The notes below the pieces were generated by a model. It had not been told where the DNA came from, searched no databases, and worked only from the letters and a program-made list of their open reading frames with translations. The translations under genes were made by a program, and so were the position numbers. This document shows positions 18,691 through 27,184 of a stretch of DNA of 64,000 nucleotides, piece after piece. Numbering within the stretch: position 1 is the stretch's first letter; every line of letters begins with the position of its first letter. The stretch lies in NCBI RefSeq assembly GCF_030682515.1, contig NZ_JAUXOD010000051.1:1-64000 (forward strand), read 5' to 3'. The stretch is from Hoeflea sp. (lineage in GTDB: Bacteria; Pseudomonadota; Alphaproteobacteria; Rhizobiales; Rhizobiaceae).

Positions 18691-18710
18691 CTGCGCCAAT
18701 GTCGTGGATG

Positions 18711-18732
18711 TGTCACAAACTGATATGTGACA
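18711..18732. promoter_or_regulatory. Inverted repeat TGTCACA-N8-TGTGACA upstream of dxs
   Basis: Two 7-base arms are exact reverse complements with an 8-base spacer, in an AT-richer stretch 20 nt after the pirin stop and about 90 nt before dxs. A dimeric regulator site is the simplest reading; a terminator is less likely because no T-run follows. The binding protein is unknown. Confidence 0.45.
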
Positions 18733-18820
18733 AGTTTACATAAGGCCTCAATTCAAACGTTAATCCGGGTTTACACATGAAAGTTTCCGGGCTACGCCCT
18801 GAGTGACTGTGAGGCATGAC

Positions 18821-20752
18821 GTGACAAATCCGCCAGTAACCCCGCTTCTGGACACCGTCCAGTTCCCATCCGATCTCAGGGGCATCGACGACAAGCTGTT
18901 GCCGCAGCTGGCCGAAGAGTTGCGCGTCGAGATGATCGATGCGGTGTCGCGGACCGGCGGACATTTGGGCGCGGGCCTCGGCGTGGTCGAACTCACCATC
19001 GCCATCCACAAGGTTTTCAACACCCCGTATGACCGGTTGATCTTCGATGTCGGGCACCAGTGCTACCCGCACAAGATTCTGACCGGACGCCGGGACCGGA
19101 TCCGCACGCTCAGGCAGGAGAACGGCCTCTCCGGCTTCACCAAGCGCGGCGAGAGCGAATACGACAATTTCGGCGCCGGGCATTCCTCCACCTCGATTTC
19201 GGCGGGCCTCGGCATGGCCGTGGCGAGCGAATTGCAGGGCACCAAGCGCCACGTGGTCTCGGTGATCGGCGACGGCTCGATGTCGGCGGGCATGGCCTAT
19301 GAGGCGCTCAACAATGCCGGCGCGCTCGATGCGCGGCTGATCGTCATCCTGAACGACAACGACATGTCGATCGCGCCGCCGACAGGCGCGATGAGCGCCT
19401 ATCTGGCGCGCATGGCCTCGGGCCGCACCTATATGGGCTTTCGCGAGGTCGGCAAGAAGCTGACGGCCTATCTCGGCAAGAGCGCTGACCGGGCGATCAC
19501 CCGGGCGGTCGGGCATGCGCGCGGCTACGTGACCGGCGGCACCATGTTCGAAGAACTCGGATTCTATCACATCGGCCCGATCGACGGCCACAATCTCGAG
19601 CATCTGCTGCCGGTGCTGCGCAATGTGCGCGACAATGGCGACGGCCCGGTGCTGATCCATGTGGTCACCCAGAAGGGCAAGGGCTACGCCCCCGCCGAAG
19701 CCGCGGCCGACAAGTATCATGGTGTTTCCAAGTTCGACGTGGTGACCGGCACCCAGGCCAAGTCCAAGCCGAATGCGCCGAGCTACACCGCCGTGTTCGG
19801 GGAAGCTCTGGTCCAGGAGGGCGGTCATGACGACCGCATCGTCGCCATCACCGCCGCCATGCCCGGCGGCACCGGGGTCGACAAGTTCGCCACCGCATTC
19901 CCCGCCCGCACCTTCGACGTCGGCATCGCCGAGCAGCATGCGGTGACATTCGCGGCCGGGATGGCGACGGAAGGCCTCAAGCCGTTCTGCGCGCTCTACT
20001 CGACCTTCCTTCAGCGCGCCTATGACCAGGTGGTCCACGACGTGGCGATCCAGAAACTGCCGGTCAGGTTCCCGATCGACCGGGCCGGGTTCGTCGGCGC
20101 CGACGGCGCCACCCATGCCGGCACCTTCGACACCACCTATCTTGCCTGCCTGCCCGGCTTCGTGGTGATGGCGGCGGCCGACGAGGCCGAACTCAAGCAC
20201 ATGGTGCGCACGGCCGTGGCTTACGACGAAGGCCCGATCTCGTTCCGCTACCCGCGTGGCGAAGGGGTCGGCGTCGACATGCCCGAGCGCGGCCAGATTC
20301 TCGAGATCGGCAAGGGCCGCGTCATCCGCCAGGGCGCGAAAGTGGCGCTGTTGTCGTTCGGCACGCGACTGGCCGAGTGCCTGCTCGCCGCCGAGGACCT
20401 CGATGCCGCGGGGCTTTCGACCACCGTCGCCGATGCCCGCTTCGCCAAGCCGCTCGACCATGACCTGATCCGCCAGCTGGCGCGTCACCATGAGGTGCTG
20501 ATCACCATCGAGGAAGGCTCGGTCGGCGGTTTCGGCAGCCACGTCTTCCAGTTCCTGTCGGACGAAGGACTGCTCGATGGCGGCCTTCGGGCGCGCTCGC
20601 TGGTGATGCCGGATATCTTCATGGACCACGCCTCGCCGGAGGCGATGTATGCGCGCGCCGGACTCGACCGCAAGGGCATTGTCGAGACGGTGTTTCGCAC
20701 CCTGAACGGCTCGAACCGCGACACCGCCCAGGTAACACTGTTGAAACCATAA
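18821..20752 (+). CDS. dxs: 1-deoxy-D-xylulose-5-phosphate synthase
   Basis: Dxs condenses pyruvate and glyceraldehyde 3-phosphate with thiamine diphosphate, the first step of the MEP isoprenoid pathway. The 643-residue product has the thiamine motif beginning [18 protein letters not shown], the transketolase-type pyrimidine domain with [15 protein letters not shown], and a C-terminal domain with [13 protein letters not shown] chose GTG 18821 (a GAGG lies about 7 nt upstream) because homologues open with a short segment before PLLDTV; GTG 18803 would add six residues. ispE and a prenyl synthase elsewhere in the window belong to the same metabolism. Confidence 0.96.
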   Translation: MTNPPVTPLLDTVQFPSDLRGIDDKLLPQLAEELRVEMIDAVSRTGGHLGAGLGVVELTIAIHKVFNTPYDRLIFDVGHQCYPHKILTGRRDRIRTLRQENGLSGFTKRGESEYDNFGAGHSSTSISAGLGMAVASELQGTKRHVVSVIGDGSMSAGMAYEALNNAGALDARLIVILNDNDMSIAPPTGAMSAYLARMASGRTYMGFREVGKKLTAYLGKSADRAITRAVGHARGYVTGGTMFEELGFYHIGPIDGHNLEHLLPVLRNVRDNGDGPVLIHVVTQKGKGYAPAEAAADKYHGVSKFDVVTGTQAKSKPNAPSYTAVFGEALVQEGGHDDRIVAITAAMPGGTGVDKFATAFPARTFDVGIAEQHAVTFAAGMATEGLKPFCALYSTFLQRAYDQVVHDVAIQKLPVRFPIDRAGFVGADGATHAGTFDTTYLACLPGFVVMAAADEAELKHMVRTAVAYDEGPISFRYPRGEGVGVDMPERGQILEIGKGRVIRQGAKVALLSFGTRLAECLLAAEDLDAAGLSTTVADARFAKPLDHDLIRQLARHHEVLITIEEGSVGGFGSHVFQFLSDEGLLDGGLRARSLVMPDIFMDHASPEAMYARAGLDRKGIVETVFRTLNGSNRDTAQVTLLKP

Positions 20753-20847
20753 GCATTCGCATGGTTCTAACCATTTCCCTTGGTCGTTTTGAAAGGCGGT
20801 CCTGCTAGTCTTCTGCCAACACGAGAAGACTGTGGGGCGTTTTGACG

Positions 20848-21147
20848 ATGACGATGGACACCGCGAGGCATGCTGGCGCATGCGGGATCGGGGCGGTTTT
20901 GCTGACGGGACTGGGATGGGTCTCGGTGGCCCTGGCCGACGCGCAACCACCCTATGACCGGCGCATCGAGGAAGCCGCGATCCAGATGCTCCAGCCCAAG
21001 CTCGGCGACATCCGCGGCGCGCTCGATCTTGAGACCGAAGCCCATCTCTATCCGCCGCTGAACGAGCGGTCCCGGGCGCGCGAGGAAGCGCAGACGCCCG
21101 CCCCCGCGCCGTTCGGCGTGAGCCAGGGCAGCTTCATCCGCTACTGA
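20848..21147 (+). CDS. Small exported protein of unknown function
   Basis: About 99 residues. A signal peptide is apparent (hydrophobic residues about 12-30, ending in ALADAQ). The mature part is a short helical stretch (RRIEEAAIQMLQPKLGDIRGALDLE) followed by a proline-rich tail ending SQGSFIRY. I do not recognise a domain. Start uncertain among TTG 20842, ATG 20848 and ATG 20854. It lies between dxs and tlyA, all rightward. Codon pattern looks like the neighbours, so it is probably a real, lineage-restricted gene. Confidence 0.6.
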   Translation: MTMDTARHAGACGIGAVLLTGLGWVSVALADAQPPYDRRIEEAAIQMLQPKLGDIRGALDLETEAHLYPPLNERSRAREEAQTPAPAPFGVSQGSFIRY

Positions 21148-21205
21148 AGCCCGCATCCGCGCACAAAGTTCTTGCCCTCGCGCCCCTTCCGCGCGAAGAC
21201 GGCGC

Positions 21206-21973
21206 ATGACATCCCCCGCCTCCATTCCGTCACCTGACAGGGACCGGCTGGACCAGATCCTGGTCCGGCTCGGGCTCTATGAGAGCCGGTCGCGGGCACG
21301 CGACGCGATTGCACGCGGCGCAGTTGAAGTCGACGGCAGGCGCGCCACCAAGCCCGGCGCCCTCGTGGCGATGTCGGCTTCCATCGTGCTCAGCGATCCG
21401 GCGCGCGACTATGTCTCCCGGGCGGCGCTGAAACTCAAGGCCGGGCTCGCGGCCTTCGGGTTCGACCCGGCGGGCCGCATCGGCCTCGACATCGGCGCCT
21501 CGACCGGCGGCTTCACCCAGGTGCTGCTCGAGGCGGGCGCGCGCCAGGTCATCGCCGTCGATGTGGGCCATGACCAGCTGCACCCTTCGCTTGCCGCCGA
21601 TCCGCGCGTGCGCAATCTCGAAGGCCTGAACGCGCGGGACCTCACGGGCGACAATCTTCAGGGACGAGAGATCGGCGCCGTCGTCTCCGATGTGAGCTTC
21701 ATCTCGTTGAAGCTGGCGCTGCCACCGGCGCTCGCGCTGGCCTCGCCCGGCGCCTTCGCGGTACTGCTGGTCAAGCCGCAATTCGAAGCGGGCCGCGCCG
21801 CCATCGGCAAGGGCGGGCTGCTCAAGGATCCCGCGCAGGGGCCGGTCATCGCCGCCGAACTTGCCGCCTGGCTCGGTCGGCAGCCGGGCTGGCGTGCTAT
21901 GGGGCTCATCCCCTCGCCGATCGAGGGCAGCGACGGCAACCACGAATTTCTCATCGGAGGCGTCAAGGCATGA
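21206..21973 (+). CDS. tlyA: TlyA family rRNA 2'-O-methyltransferase
   Basis: TlyA-type enzymes 2'-O-methylate cytidines in 16S/23S rRNA, which affects capreomycin binding; the old name hemolysin is historical. The 255-residue protein has an N-terminal S4 RNA-binding domain (RLDQILVRLGLYESRSRARDAIARG) and an FtsJ-like methyltransferase domain with the SAM motif DIGASTGGFTQVLLEAGA near 96-113 and the VSDVSFISL segment. Its stop overlaps the next gene in an ATGA arrangement, implying translational coupling. Confidence 0.94.
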   Translation: MTSPASIPSPDRDRLDQILVRLGLYESRSRARDAIARGAVEVDGRRATKPGALVAMSASIVLSDPARDYVSRAALKLKAGLAAFGFDPAGRIGLDIGASTGGFTQVLLEAGARQVIAVDVGHDQLHPSLAADPRVRNLEGLNARDLTGDNLQGREIGAVVSDVSFISLKLALPPALALASPGAFAVLLVKPQFEAGRAAIGKGGLLKDPAQGPVIAAELAAWLGRQPGWRAMGLIPSPIEGSDGNHEFLIGGVKA

Positions 21974-23229
21974 GCGCGCAGAAACTGCACATCACCCGGC
22001 TCGGCGGCCAGGGCGACGGCATCGCCGAAACGCCCCAGGGCCAGATCTTCGTTCCGTTCACGCTGCCCGGCGATTTGGTCAACGCGGCGGTGGAGAAAAG
22101 CCGGGCGACGCTGATGGCGGTGCTCGAGCCGTCCGCCGACCGGGTGACGCCGCCCTGCCCGCATTTCGGCCCCGATCTCGAGAACGCCGGCTGCGGCGGC
22201 TGCGCCGTGCAGCACATGGCCGACGCCCCCTACCGCGCCTGGAAGCGGGGCCTGGTGGTGGCGGCGCTCGAAGGTCGCGGCATCATGGCCGAGGTGGGCC
22301 CGCTCGTCGCCTCAGCACCGGGCTCGCGGCGGCGGGTGGTGTTTGCCGCAAGGCGCACGGACAAGGGCGCGATCCTCGGCTTCAACCGTGCGCTCAGCCA
22401 CCAGATCGTGCCGATCGAGACCTGCGTGATCGCCACGCCGCGGATCAACCAGGCATTGCCCAGCATCAGGCGGCTTGCGACTGCGGTGGCGGTGGGCAAG
22501 GAGGCGTTCCATCTCTCGGTGCTCGACGCGCTGCCGGGGCTCGACATCGCGGTCGAGGCGCCGTTCAAGCTCTCAGAGCCCGACCGGCTGCGGATCATCA
22601 CCGCCGCGCGCACTGAACAACCGGTGGCGCGATTGAGTTTCAACGGCGAGATCCTGATCGAGACCCAGCCGCCGCAACTGACCTTCGGCACCGTGCTGGT
22701 GAGCCCGCCGCCAGGCGGCTTCGTGCAGGCGAGCCTTGAGGCCGAGACCATCATGGGTGAATTGGTGGCGGAGCACCTGAAAAAATCCAAGCGGGTCGTG
22801 GATCTGTTCTCGGGCTCGGGCACATTCGCGCTCCGGCTCGCGGCGCAGAGCCACGTGCATGCGGTGGAAGCCGACGCGCCGTCGCTGGCAGCCCTCGACA
22901 AGGCGGCGCGGCGGGCGCAGGGATTGAAGCCCGTGAGCGTGGAAAAGCGCGACCTGTTCCGACGGCCGATGATGGTGGCGGAACTCAAGGCCTATCAGGG
23001 CCTGGTGTTCGACCCGCCGCGCGCCGGCGCCGAGGTGCAGGTGGGCGACATCGCCCGCTCGACGATCCCCCGCGTGGCCGCCGTCTCGTGCAACCCGGTG
23101 ACGCTGGCGCGCGACCTCGAGATCCTGATCGCGGGCGGCTACCGGGTGCTGTCGGTGACGCCGATCGACCAGTTCCTGTGGACGAGCCACGTGGAAGTGG
23201 TGGCGCTCTTGGAGCGGCCGAAGCGGTAG
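21970..23229 (+). CDS. RNA (uracil-5-)-methyltransferase family protein (RlmD/TrmA-like)
   Basis: A 419-residue SAM-dependent uridine-5 methyltransferase. An N-terminal TRAM-like beta domain (HITRLGGQGDGIAETPQGQIF) is followed by the iron-sulfur cysteine group CPHFG...CGGC, then the methyltransferase core with VVDLFSGSGTFALRLA and the catalytic cysteine in AVSCNPVTLARDLEIL. The iron-sulfur set makes an rRNA target (RlmD/RlmC type) more likely than tRNA, but the exact uridine is unknown. It overlaps tlyA by 4 nt. Confidence 0.93.
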   Translation: MSAQKLHITRLGGQGDGIAETPQGQIFVPFTLPGDLVNAAVEKSRATLMAVLEPSADRVTPPCPHFGPDLENAGCGGCAVQHMADAPYRAWKRGLVVAALEGRGIMAEVGPLVASAPGSRRRVVFAARRTDKGAILGFNRALSHQIVPIETCVIATPRINQALPSIRRLATAVAVGKEAFHLSVLDALPGLDIAVEAPFKLSEPDRLRIITAARTEQPVARLSFNGEILIETQPPQLTFGTVLVSPPPGGFVQASLEAETIMGELVAEHLKKSKRVVDLFSGSGTFALRLAAQSHVHAVEADAPSLAALDKAARRAQGLKPVSVEKRDLFRRPMMVAELKAYQGLVFDPPRAGAEVQVGDIARSTIPRVAAVSCNPVTLARDLEILIAGGYRVLSVTPIDQFLWTSHVEVVALLERPKR

Positions 23230-23270
23230 GGGCGTTTGTCCGCGTCCTGCCGGGATTGAGGACAGCCGGC

Positions 23271-23310
23271 CCTGTTTCCGTCATGCCGCCCCTGGTTCCG
23301 TCATGCCGCC
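23271..23310. repeat. 20-bp tandem repeat, two copies
   Basis: CCTGTTTCCGTCATGCCGCC at 23271-23290 is repeated at 23291-23310 with one change (T to G at the fifth base). A third, decayed start (CCTGTCTC) leads into the compound palindrome that begins at 23321. Non-coding, between the RNA methyltransferase and aminopeptidase genes. Confidence 0.85.
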
Positions 23311-23320
23311 CCTGTCTCTC

Positions 23321-23425
23321 GTCATCCTCGGCCCCCGAGCCGAGGATCCATTCCGTGATCCATCCGGGGACTGTGCCGGTCGAGCCATCACGGAATGGAT
23401 CCTGGGGTCGGGGCCCCAGGATGAC
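23321..23425. repeat. Compound palindromic intergenic element
   Basis: Two arms of about 39 bases (23321-23359 and 23387-23425) are near-perfect reverse complements. Each arm also contains its own small hairpin: a 7-base stem around the loop CCCCGA. The few differences between the arms fall at paired positions of those small stems and keep the pairing, so the element can fold as a multi-armed structure. Similar intergenic palindromes starting GTCATCCT and containing GGATCCATTCCGTGA are, from memory, scattered through rhizobial genomes. No coding content. Confidence 0.85.
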
Positions 23426-23515
23426 GAAGAAGGGAGCGTTGCCCCCACCCCCGCTTGCCCAAACCCCCATCCCCCTCTACCACTCAACCCCTGATCCTTC
23501 GCATCCGGGCCCGCC

Positions 23516-24298
23516 GTGACACGCATTGTCTTGCAATCGATCCTCCTGATCGCGCTGGCAGCAGCGCTCGCCGGCTGCACCGGCGCGGGCTATTACGCGG
23601 AGTCGCTGGGCGGGCATCTGAAGATCATGGCGGCGCGGAAGGATGTGGCGGGGCTGGTGGCCGATCCGGCGACGCCTGGGCCGCTCAGGGCGCGGATGGC
23701 GTCTGCCAGCGCCATCCGGCAGTTTGCCAGCGAGGCGCTCGACCTGCCCGATAACAGGAGCTACCGCTCCTATGTCGATATCGGCCGCGACTATGTGACG
23801 ATCGCGGTGTTTGCGGCGCCGGAATTCGCGCTGGCGCCGGTGGCCAAGTGCTTTCCCGTGTTCGGCTGCGTGCCTTACCAGGGGTTCTTCTCGGCCCAGA
23901 ACGCACGGAAAGCGGCCGCCGCGCTGCAGGCGCAGGGTCTCGACGTGCATGTCTCGGGGGTGACGGCCTATTCGACGCTGGGCTGGACCAGCGACCCGCT
24001 GCTGTCGACCATGTTCCGTGGCGGCGAGGCGCAGCTTGCGGCGCTGATCTTTCACGAACTCGCCCATCAGCGCGTCTATGTGAAGGACGACAGCGCCTTC
24101 AACGAGGGTTTCGCGGTGGCGGTCGAGGTCAGCGGCGTGCGCAAATGGCTCCGCGCCGCCGGCGACGCCGAGGGCCTGCGCCTGCTCGAGCTCTGCGGGG
24201 GCGACTACGTGCGGTTTTACACCGTGGTGGAACGGATCGGCGGACTGGAGAGGCGTGAGCGGGTGGCGGCGCTGGAGGCGGCGAAGGGGTGCGGGTAA
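23516..24298 (+). CDS. Putative lipoprotein aminopeptidase, C-terminally shortened
   Basis: A 260-residue lipoprotein (signal peptide with lipobox ALAGC, lipid cysteine near 21) matching the Aminopep family of putative zinc peptidases (COG4324 type). The metal motif HELAHQ is at about 180-185, and the downstream NEGFAVAVE supplies the expected glutamate. Family members are usually about 340-360 residues; here the protein stops soon after the catalytic region. The stop lies just before a cluster of tandem and inverted repeats, so the end of the gene may have been lost by a repeat insertion. Activity unproven. Confidence 0.78.
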   Translation: MTRIVLQSILLIALAAALAGCTGAGYYAESLGGHLKIMAARKDVAGLVADPATPGPLRARMASASAIRQFASEALDLPDNRSYRSYVDIGRDYVTIAVFAAPEFALAPVAKCFPVFGCVPYQGFFSAQNARKAAAALQAQGLDVHVSGVTAYSTLGWTSDPLLSTMFRGGEAQLAALIFHELAHQRVYVKDDSAFNEGFAVAVEVSGVRKWLRAAGDAEGLRLLELCGGDYVRFYTVVERIGGLERRERVAALEAAKGCG

Positions 24299-24321
24299 CG
24301 TGGGGGCGAGCCGTTCGCACT

Positions 24322-24393
24322 CCCCCTCCCGAAGAAGTGGAAAGACCCCCTCCCGAAGAAGTGGAAAGACCCCCTCCCCAAGCCGCTGGAAGA
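24322..24393. repeat. 24-bp tandem repeat, two exact copies and one diverged
   Basis: A 24-base unit starting CCCCCTCCCGAAGAAG occupies 24322-24345 and 24346-24369 exactly, followed by a diverged third copy at 24370-24393. The unit length is a multiple of three. The repeat begins 24 nt after the aminopeptidase stop and runs directly into the large inverted repeat. Confidence 0.9.
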
Positions 24394-24555
24394 CCCCTCC
24401 CCAACCCCTCCCCACAAGGGGGAGGGGCTTAACCCGGTGGCGACCGCTTTTTCGAACTCGAGTTCCGAACCTGTTGAAATGCAAGCGTCATCAGCAGGAG
24501 ATCAGCGGCCGTACGAGCCCCTCCCCCTTGTGGGGAGGGGTTGGGGAGGGGTCTT
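24390..24555. repeat. Perfect 40-bp inverted repeat flanking 86 bp (MITE-like), with G-quadruplex potential
   Basis: Arms 24390-24429 and 24516-24555 are exact 40-base reverse complements. The spacer (24430-24515) has no coding content and contains a 12-base palindrome, GAACTCGAGTTC. The right arm on the + strand has four G-tracts in the order G4-A-G4-TT-G4-A-G4, an ideal G-quadruplex pattern; the left arm carries the same on the other strand. Such C/G-tract palindromes recur in alphaproteobacterial intergenic regions (from memory). It lies between a rightward and a leftward gene and may also act as a bidirectional terminator. Confidence 0.9.
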
Positions 24556-24595
24556 GATTTCAAGGACAGAGTGCATGAGGGCGCCGTGCCCTCCC

Positions 24596-25354
24596 CTACT
24601 TCTTGCGCGCCATGAAGGCCTGGAAGGCGGCGAGCGCCTCGGCGCTTTTCAGCTGGCTTGCGAACAATTCGCCCTCCTCGCGGATGCGGGCGATGACCAG
24701 GCCCGGGTCGGGCTTGACCAGGCGGCGGGCGATGGCGAGCGCCTTTGGCGGCTTTGCGGCCAGGTGTTCGGCCGCGCCGAAGACCGCGGGCTCGAGGTCT
24801 TCGGCGGAGACGGTCTTGTAGATGAGGCCGGCGCGCTCGGCCTCATCGCCCGAGAACGGCAGGCCGGCGGCAAGCAGCGCGAAGGCCTTCTGGTGGCCGA
24901 TTGCCGCGGGTGCCAACAAGCTGGAGCCCGCTTCCGGCACCAGCGCCAGGTCGACGAAGGGGGTGTGGAAGCGCGAGCCGGGCGTGGCGAAGGTCAGATC
25001 GCAATGCATGTGGATGGTGGTGCCGATGCCGATCGCCAGCCCGTCGACGCCGGAGACGACCGGCTTGGTGACGGTTGCGAGCGCGATGAGAAAATCGATC
25101 ACCTCTTCACCCTTGGAGGCGCCCATGGCGACGGCCATGAAATCCTGCATGTCGTTGCCCGAGGAAAACGCGCCAGGAGTTCCGAGCATCACATGCGCGC
25201 GCACCGTCTCGTCGGCCTCGCCGTCGCTGAGCGCACCCGCCATGGCGGCATACATGGCGCGGGTGATGGCGTTCTTCTTGTCGGGCCGGTTGAAGCGGAT
25301 GACGTTGAGGGCGCCGGTCTCGCCCGCGCGGTCGATGAGGATGTGGTCGGTCAT
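24596..25354 (-). CDS. Enoyl-CoA hydratase/isomerase family protein
   Basis: A 252-residue crotonase-fold enzyme expected to hydrate or isomerise enoyl-CoA in beta-oxidation or amino-acid breakdown. The oxyanion-hole region FSSGNDMQDF and the later PEAGSSLLAP with its glutamate are present; the first catalytic glutamate of classical hydratases is replaced by glycine-rich sequence (GLAIGIGTT), so isomerase activity is also possible. It starts 48 nt after the acyl-CoA dehydrogenase stop and is probably co-transcribed with it. Confidence 0.87.
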   Translation of the reverse strand: MTDHILIDRAGETGALNVIRFNRPDKKNAITRAMYAAMAGALSDGEADETVRAHVMLGTPGAFSSGNDMQDFMAVAMGASKGEEVIDFLIALATVTKPVVSGVDGLAIGIGTTIHMHCDLTFATPGSRFHTPFVDLALVPEAGSSLLAPAAIGHQKAFALLAAGLPFSGDEAERAGLIYKTVSAEDLEPAVFGAAEHLAAKPPKALAIARRLVKPDPGLVIARIREEGELFASQLKSAEALAAFQAFMARKK

Positions 25355-25402
25355 GTCTGTCCCCTTGAGGATCGTGGCCGGCGCAGCGCCGTTATGGAGA
25401 GT

Positions 25403-27184
25403 TCAGGCGAGCGCGGCCATGGCGCCCTCGAGGCTGGCGGCGCCGGCGGTGGCGTTCGACAGCAGCCCGCCGGTCTCGGGCGCGAGCGTGGCGGCTGCAA
25501 AGCGGGCAAGCGCCGCCCGGCCCGCGGCTTCCGGCGCCTCGGACCCCGCCAGCGCGCCGCGGGCGAGCATGGCGACGGTGGCGGTCAGGCCGAACAGCCT
25601 CAGATAGGGGGTGGCGCCGGTGAGCGCATCGGTCTGGCGGCCTTCCGCGATCGCTGCCTGCATGTAGGCAGTGGCGGTCTCGAGATCGGCAATCGCCGCA
25701 TCGAGCCTATCTGCGACGCCCTCGAGCGCGGGGGCGTTGGCGGCGCGGGCGGCTTGCGCGTCGGCCTTGAAGTCGGCGATCAGCCGGGTGGCCGTCGCGC
25801 CGCCCGACAGCGGCAGCTTGCGCATCACCAGGTCGATCGCCTGGATGCCGTTGGTGCCCTCGTAGATGGGCGCGATGCGGGAATCGCGCAAGAGCCTTGC
25901 GGCACCGGTCTCCTCGATGAAGCCCATGCCGCCATGCACCTGCACGCCCAATGAGGCCACTTCCATGCCGATGTCGGTGGAAAACGCCTTGGCGATCGGG
26001 GTGATCAGGCCGGCGCGCTCGGACCAGGCTTTCGCCTCCTCGCCCTCGCTCACATGGGCCATGTCGAGCGCCTCGGCGCAGGAATAGCAGATGGCCCGCG
26101 CCCCTTGCGTCAGCGCCTTCATGGTCATCAGCATGCGGGCGACATCGGGGTGTTCGATAATCGGGCTCATGCCCTCGCCCTTGAAGCCCGGCGCGCGGCC
26201 CTGGGTGCGATCCCTGGCGTAGGCGATCGCCTTCTGGGTGGCGGTCTCGGCGATCGCCACGCCCTGCATGCCAACGGCGAGGCGGGCATTGTTCATCATG
26301 GTGAACATGCAGGCGAGCCCCTTGTTCTCCTCGCCGATCAGCCAGCCGATGGCGCCGGGCTGATCGCCGAACTTGCCGTCACCATAGATCATGGTGCAGG
26401 TGGGCGAAGCGTGGATGCCGAGCTTGTGCTCGATCCCCGAACAGATCACGTCATTGCGGTCGCCAAGCGCGCCGTCATCGCCGACGAAGAATTTCGGCAC
26501 CAGGAACAGCGAGATGCCGCGGGTGCCGGCCGGCGCATCGGGCAGGCGCGCCAGCACCAGATGGATGATGTTGTCGGTGAAATCGTGCTCGCCATAGGTG
26601 ATGTAGATCTTCTGGCCGAAAATCCGGTAGGTGCCGTCGCCCACGGGTTCGGCGCGGGCCCGGAGCGCGTTGAGGTCGGAGCCTGCCTGCGGTTCGGTCA
26701 GGTTCATCGTCCCCATCCACTCGCCGGTGACGAGCTTTTCGAGATACTTGGCCTTGAGCGCGTCGGAGGCGTGCTTCTCCAACGCCTCGACCGCGCCCAT
26801 GGTCAGCGTCGGACCGATGCCGAAGGCGAGCGAGCCGGAATTCCACATCTCGAGGGCCGCCACCGAGAGCAGCATCGGCAGGCCCTGGCCGCCATATTCC
26901 TCGGGTCCGGTCAGACCGTTCCAGCCGCCGGCGATCCAGTTCTGGTAGAGCTCCCTCCAGCCCGGCGGCGTGGTCACCGCGCCGTCCTTCAGCACTGCGC
27001 CATGCTTGTCGCCGATCTCGTTCAGGGGCGCGATCTCGTCGGTGGCAAAGCGGCCGGCCTCGGCCAGGATGGCGTCGACTAGATCCTCGCCCAGATCGCC
27101 GAACCGTCCGGCATCAAGCGCCTTGCCCAAGCCCGCGACCGTCTTGAGCGTGTGGGCGATTTCCTCTACCGGCGCACGATACAT
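25403..27184 (-). CDS. Acyl-CoA dehydrogenase (long, C-terminal-domain type)
   Basis: A 593-residue FAD enzyme of the long acyl-CoA dehydrogenase group that includes the DmdC-like and FadE-like rhizobial proteins. Visible features are the FAD/substrate region MNLTEPQAGSDL near 160-171, the FGQKIYITYGEHD segment, and YEGTNGIQAIDLVMRKL near 440-456 carrying the catalytic glutamate, followed by the extra C-terminal helical domain. It catalyses the first step of beta-oxidation; chain-length preference cannot be told. A LiuR-like palindrome lies about 70 nt upstream. Confidence 0.93.
   Translation of the reverse strand: MYRAPVEEIAHTLKTVAGLGKALDAGRFGDLGEDLVDAILAEAGRFATDEIAPLNEIGDKHGAVLKDGAVTTPPGWRELYQNWIAGGWNGLTGPEEYGGQGLPMLLSVAALEMWNSGSLAFGIGPTLTMGAVEALEKHASDALKAKYLEKLVTGEWMGTMNLTEPQAGSDLNALRARAEPVGDGTYRIFGQKIYITYGEHDFTDNIIHLVLARLPDAPAGTRGISLFLVPKFFVGDDGALGDRNDVICSGIEHKLGIHASPTCTMIYGDGKFGDQPGAIGWLIGEENKGLACMFTMMNNARLAVGMQGVAIAETATQKAIAYARDRTQGRAPGFKGEGMSPIIEHPDVARMLMTMKALTQGARAICYSCAEALDMAHVSEGEEAKAWSERAGLITPIAKAFSTDIGMEVASLGVQVHGGMGFIEETGAARLLRDSRIAPIYEGTNGIQAIDLVMRKLPLSGGATATRLIADFKADAQAARAANAPALEGVADRLDAAIADLETATAYMQAAIAEGRQTDALTGATPYLRLFGLTATVAMLARGALAGSEAPEAAGRAALARFAAATLAPETGGLLSNATAGAASLEGAMAALA

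Noticed and set aside
18713-20950. Minus-strand frame of about 745 codons opposite dxs
   Set aside because: Antisense shadow of Dxs; low-complexity translation and no ribosome site or domain.
24299-24595. CRISPR array suggested by regularly spaced repeats after the aminopeptidase gene
   Set aside because: The 24-bp units are directly adjacent with no spacers, and the next element is an inverted repeat; there are no cas genes.
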